Shown piece after piece: positions 5,670 through 7,283 of a DNA stretch of 7,283 nt. The notes under the pieces were generated by a model. It searched no databases, was not told the DNA's origin, and saw nothing but the letters and a program-made list of their open reading frames with translations. The number at the start of each line of letters is the position of its first letter. The first letter of the stretch is position 1. Origin of the DNA: Candidatus Woykebacteria bacterium GWB1_45_5 (lineage in GTDB: Bacteria; Patescibacteriota; Microgenomatia; Woykebacterales; RBG-16-39-9b); contig MHCO01000051.1 in NCBI GenBank assembly GCA_001816645.1, positions 568-7,850 of the forward strand, given 5' to 3'. A program made the translations under genes and the position numbers.

Positions 5670-5834
5670 TTAATTTAGCCAGATATGGATTGGTGGCCGG
5701 CGAGGGTTTGTTATCATAACCATGCTTGGCAGCTGATCCATCGGCTTTTTGCACTTTGGGCAGCGTGCGTTTCCCAAGCCACCAAGAGGTTTTCCCTTGC
5801 ACTCCTTGCAGACAAAAACTTGCAGCGTCGCCAC
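5670..5834 (-). CDS. Double-CxxC zinc-ribbon microprotein, 54 aa (first gene of the - strand operon)
   Basis: The protein has C9-x2-C12 (FVCKECKGK) and C25-x2-C28 (RCPKCKKPM), separated by 12 residues with Gly-rich PLGGLGN, a standard zinc-ribbon fold layout. A 25-residue C-terminal extension (MDQLPSMVMITNPRRPP..., ending IHIWLN) follows. The spacing and the lysines after each CxxC are typical of small zinc ribbons that act as nucleic-acid or protein interaction modules; no specific family is recognised. Start GTG 5834 is supported by GGGAG (5842-5846) with ideal 7-nt spacing and lies about 44 nt below a predicted transcription start. The gene is easy to miss because a longer frame is open across it, but that frame would have to start upstream of the predicted transcription start. 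Confidence 0.8.
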   Translation of the reverse strand: MATLQVFVCKECKGKPLGGLGNARCPKCKKPMDQLPSMVMITNPRRPPIHIWLN

Positions 5835-5841
5835 CAGCAAT

Positions 5842-5846
5842 CTCCC
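5842..5846 (-). promoter_or_regulatory. Shine-Dalgarno GGGAG deciding the GTG start of the zinc-ribbon gene
   Basis: Read on the - strand, GGGAG is followed by 7 nt and GTG (5834). This placement selects the zinc-ribbon frame over the competing longer frame. Confidence 0.7.
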
Positions 5847-5884
5847 TACTTATTCTTATTTTTAATGCTTTAAGGTACCGCACA

Positions 5885-5911
5885 ATTATACCACTTTAAT
5901 CGGCAGTTCAA
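5885..5911 (-). promoter_or_regulatory. Extended -10 promoter of the - strand microprotein operon
   Basis: On the - strand TGGTATAAT (5893-5885) is a consensus -10 with the TGn extension. A -35-like TTGAAC (5911-5906) is present at a short 15-nt spacing, so the extended -10 is probably the main determinant. The predicted start is near 5878, about 44 nt above the zinc-ribbon GTG. Confidence 0.75.
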
Positions 5912-5924
5912 TCACCTCTATCTA

Positions 5925-5953
5925 TTGCTGAAATAATTGCCGGGTGATATCAT
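5925..5953 (+). promoter_or_regulatory. Extended -10 promoter for the 151-aa anchored protein, probably leaderless
   Basis: TTGCTG (5925-5930), 17-nt spacer, TATCAT (5948-5953) preceded by the TGn extension (5945-5947). Counting 7 nt from the -10 puts the transcription start at about 5960, the G of the GTG start codon. It is divergent to the - strand operon promoter. The two -35 elements are only 13 nt apart, so the promoters could compete or be co-regulated. Confidence 0.6.
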
Positions 5954-5959
5954 TGAGGC

Positions 5960-6415
5960 GTGAAATTCAATCAAGTAACCTGGTATTCAAAATTACTGGC
6001 TTTGATTCTTTTTGTCGCCTTACCGTTCCTTGGTTTTTATGCTGGGATGAAGTACCAGCAGGCGATTGAGCCAGTGGGTGATAAGGATGGTGTTGCTGAC
6101 AATCCTCCTACCAATGGGAGTGGTTGGAAAACAATTGTCGAAAACAATCAGGTTGTGGTAAAAACCAAATACGAGGGCGACACGTTGAAATACACAGGTA
6201 CGGCCCAACTACCAACACCCTGCCACCAATTAAAACAGGAAGCTCTAGCGGCAGAGTCCTATCCAGAACAGGTTAGTATCCGTTTAACTCTTAAACTTCC
6301 GCTTGGTTCTAATGATTGCGCCCAAGTAATTAAAGAAGAAAGTTTTTCCGGCGAAGCCAAAGTCTCCGAAGAAGCCACTGTTTCCGTCTTCCTCAATGGC
6401 ACCAGAGTAGAGTAA
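5960..6415 (+). CDS. Membrane-anchored extracytoplasmic protein, CPR type (151 aa)
   Basis: The N-terminus NQVTWYSKLLALILFVALPF followed by LGFYAGMKYQQ (4-34) is a single hydrophobic anchor of a form I associate with many secreted CPR proteins, with the basic residue before and the bulk of the protein outside. A short disordered linker rich in Asp, Pro and Gly (about 36-55) leads to a beta-rich domain (about 57-151) containing LKYTGTAQLPTPCHQL, ESYPEQVSIRLTLKL and NDCAQVIKEESFSGE, then alternating strands. Two cysteines, C88 and C120, lie in the domain and could form a disulfide. Similar PTPCH/SYPEQV domains occur in hypothetical exported proteins of CPR bacteria and archaea as far as I recall; the function is unknown. 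Start GTG 5960 lies at the predicted transcription start. A GAGG is only 1 nt upstream, too close to act as a Shine-Dalgarno. Confidence 0.85.
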   Translation: MKFNQVTWYSKLLALILFVALPFLGFYAGMKYQQAIEPVGDKDGVADNPPTNGSGWKTIVENNQVVVKTKYEGDTLKYTGTAQLPTPCHQLKQEALAAESYPEQVSIRLTLKLPLGSNDCAQVIKEESFSGEAKVSEEATVSVFLNGTRVE

Positions 6416-6438
6416 TTTGCCCCCGCCTTTCCCAAGTG
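6413..6438 (+). repeat. 26-bp direct repeat, copy A, starting at a stop codon
   Basis: Matches 7084-7109 without gaps at 21 of 26 positions. It begins with the TAA of the 151-aa gene (TAATTTGCCC, then C/T-rich, ending AGTG). It could be a degraded dispersed repeat or 3'-end element. Confidence 0.45.
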
Positions 6439-6478
6439 CTAGTGTTGCTTGTTTAGTTTTATTCTTGTAGCATTAGTG

Positions 6479-6484
6479 TATAAT
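6479..6484 (+). promoter_or_regulatory. -10 box for the DUF5678-like/retropepsin pair, probably leaderless
   Basis: A perfect TATAAT. No convincing -35 is seen at 16-18 nt upstream (T-rich sequence only). The predicted start is near 6491, 3 nt before the ATG at 6494, leaving no space for a Shine-Dalgarno sequence. Confidence 0.6.
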
Positions 6485-6493
6485 CTTTTCTGT

Positions 6494-6694
6494 ATGGTTG
6501 CAATTGACTGGACACCAATTTTCAAAAAATATAAAGGCAAATGGGTAGCCCTCAAAGATGATGAGGAAACTGTTGTTGGTGCGGGGGACACTGTGGCAGA
6601 GGCTTTGGAAGAGGCTAGGAAAAAGGGCTACGAAAACCCAATTCTTACTAAAATGCCTAAAGAAATTATTCCTTATGTCGGCTTCGGCCTATGA
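6494..6694 (+). CDS. DUF5678-like small protein (66 aa)
   Basis: The core YKGKWVALKDDEETVVGAGD (13-32), then TVAEALEEARKKGYENPILTKMP, matches the small DUF5678 family as I know it (KYKGKWVAL, a beta-hairpin, a helix 'EALEEAKKKGY-NP'), common in archaea and CPR bacteria with no established function. The ATG at 6494 gives the usual family N-terminus. The frame is open upstream to TTG 6449, but that stretch contains the TATAAT promoter element. The C-terminal YVGFGL is followed by a TGA that overlaps the next gene's ATG (ATGA, 6691-6694). The overlap means the two proteins are made from one message, probably by termination-reinitiation, and may work together. Confidence 0.85.
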   Translation: MVAIDWTPIFKKYKGKWVALKDDEETVVGAGDTVAEALEEARKKGYENPILTKMPKEIIPYVGFGL

Positions 6695-7086
6695 AATTTC
6701 GTTACAAAAAATACGGCCCAGGTGTTTTACGTCCAGTTATCCCAATCGCAGTAGTCCATAAAGAAAACCAGTTAACTTACGAAGTTTTAGTCGATTCCGG
6801 ATCGGATGTAAATATTTTTGATGCCAATCTGGCACGGCCTCTTGGTTTAAACTTAACCTCTGGTGAAAGAGCCAAGGTCTCTGGTATAACCGGGGTTGAC
6901 GAACCAATGTACGTTCACCCAGTAGACTTAATAATAGGTGGGCATCTATTTAAAGACGTTAAAGTTGGCTTTTTGAAACAGATAGGCGAGTATGGTTACG
7001 GAGTTGTTGGACAAAAAGGATTTTTTGATCTTTTTAAAGTTACGTTTGATTTAAAGAAAGAAGAAATCGAGCTTAAACCCCGTTAA
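6691..7086 (+). CDS. Retropepsin-like aspartic protease domain protein (131 aa)
   Basis: A single-domain retropepsin-like fold, expected to act as a homodimer as in retroviral proteases. The catalytic D35-S36-G37 lies in YEVLVDSGSDVNIFD with a following LARPLGLNL segment. A strand region around 60-92 (AKVSGITGVDEPMY, then PVDLIIGGHLF) fits the flap and core strands. The second hallmark, hydrophobic-GVVGQKGFFDLFKVTFD at 104-120, corresponds to the 'hhG---hh--h-v-fD' segment that follows the flap in bacterial retropepsin-like proteins. There is no signal peptide or membrane span, so it should be cytoplasmic. Start ATG overlaps the stop of the upstream gene by 4 nt, and no Shine-Dalgarno is visible, so translation probably depends on the upstream gene. 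The substrate is unknown; the overlapping DUF5678-like partner is an obvious candidate substrate, inhibitor or adaptor, which is inference. Confidence 0.85.
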   Translation: MKFRYKKYGPGVLRPVIPIAVVHKENQLTYEVLVDSGSDVNIFDANLARPLGLNLTSGERAKVSGITGVDEPMYVHPVDLIIGGHLFKDVKVGFLKQIGEYGYGVVGQKGFFDLFKVTFDLKKEEIELKPR

Positions 7087-7109
7087 TTTGCCCGCTTCTT
7101 TTCCGAGTG
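7084..7109 (+). repeat. 26-bp direct repeat, copy B, starting at a stop codon
   Basis: Second copy of the element at 6413-6438 (21 of 26 identical, no gaps), again beginning with the TAA of the upstream gene. Confidence 0.45.
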
Positions 7110-7283
7110 TTTCCAGCTAGTCGATCGAGCTGATAAACTCGAAATAAATGGAAAAAATAAAAGTTGTATAGGATTCGGTGGGCGAGAGGTCAGATCCATA
7201 GCTCTTGTCTCTCTAGGTTATTTATTTTCTTTACGTCGATGCTACTTGAGCCAAGGTTTTTTGTCTAAGACCCGATAGATGAC
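7110..7283. other. Intergenic tail with no supported gene
   Basis: Neither strand carries a credible coding frame. The only small starts give a 7-codon frame (+, ATG 7148) and a 38-codon low-complexity frame (-, 7083-7199). A weak 5-bp hairpin (TCGAG 7125-7129 with CTCGA 7138-7142) is present without a T-run. No tRNA arms or rRNA signatures were recognised. The region may hold the upstream part of a gene beyond the window. Confidence 0.5.

Noticed and set aside
5257..5883. A 208-codon - strand frame starting at GTG 5883
   Set aside because: Its first ~134 codons are Ser/Pro/Arg-rich without protein-like patterning, the start would lie upstream of the predicted transcription start, and two better genes (54 and 59 aa) with start signals occupy the region. 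Only the last 74 codons are kept.
6449..6493. In-frame TTG 6449 as start of the DUF5678-like gene
   Set aside because: The added stretch contains the TATAAT promoter box and is not part of the family's N-terminus.
7083..7199. A 38-codon - strand frame after the protease gene
   Set aside because: Low-complexity product, no Shine-Dalgarno and no recognisable pattern.
1..7283. CRISPR arrays, insertion sequences, tRNA or rRNA genes
   Set aside because: No regularly spaced repeats, transposase frames, terminal inverted repeats or RNA-gene signatures were found on reading both strands.

Overview
The window reads as chromosomal DNA of an ultra-small-genome bacterium of the Candidate Phyla Radiation (Patescibacteria). 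The evidence is a contracted ribosomal/translation gene cluster, an EF-Ts of only 152 residues, a prolyl-tRNA synthetase of 409 residues that lacks the inserted editing domain, a secreted protein with the 'VTWYSKLLAL' type N-terminus familiar from CPR proteins, and a DUF5678-like small protein. TGA acts as a stop (for example at 3083, 4913 and 6692), so the Gly-recoded lineages (Gracilibacteria/Absconditabacteria) are unlikely. The lineage assignment is inference; no single gene here proves it.

Region 1 (2-3110, + strand): the 3' end of rpsB, then tsf, frr, rseP and a basic 124-aa protein with two HTH-like units, closed by a 14-bp hairpin that overlaps the last stop codon. This is the classical rpsB-tsf-pyrH-frr-uppS-cdsA-dxr-rseP-proS cluster with pyrH, uppS, cdsA and dxr absent from it. 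Region 2 (3141-4963, + strand): a good sigma70-type promoter fires almost directly onto the proS start codon. proS is followed by an unrecognised 161-aa basic protein and a strong nested terminator hairpin.

Region 3 (4975-5911, - strand): a compact operon of four very small proteins, which I consider the most original part of the window. In order of transcription they are a 54-aa double-CxxC zinc ribbon, a 59-aa single-span membrane protein with a His-rich tail, a 74-aa two-span membrane protein whose start overlaps the previous stop as GTGA, and an 84-aa membrane protein. The first two lie in a stretch where a longer, non-coding-looking frame is also open, so a simple longest-ORF annotation would miss them. 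An extended -10 promoter precedes the operon, and it converges on the region 2 terminator.

Region 4 (5925-7283, + strand): a divergently transcribed 151-aa membrane-anchored extracytoplasmic protein, then an ATGA-overlapping pair of a 66-aa DUF5678-like protein and a 131-aa retropepsin-like aspartic protease. The last ~197 bases hold no gene I can support.

Three + strand promoters (proS, the 151-aa gene and the DUF5678-like gene) place the start codon at or within about 3 nt of the predicted transcription start, which suggests leaderless mRNAs. Most genes internal to the operons, and the 54-aa gene, have readable Shine-Dalgarno sequences. The two initiation modes seem to divide between first genes of transcripts and internal genes.
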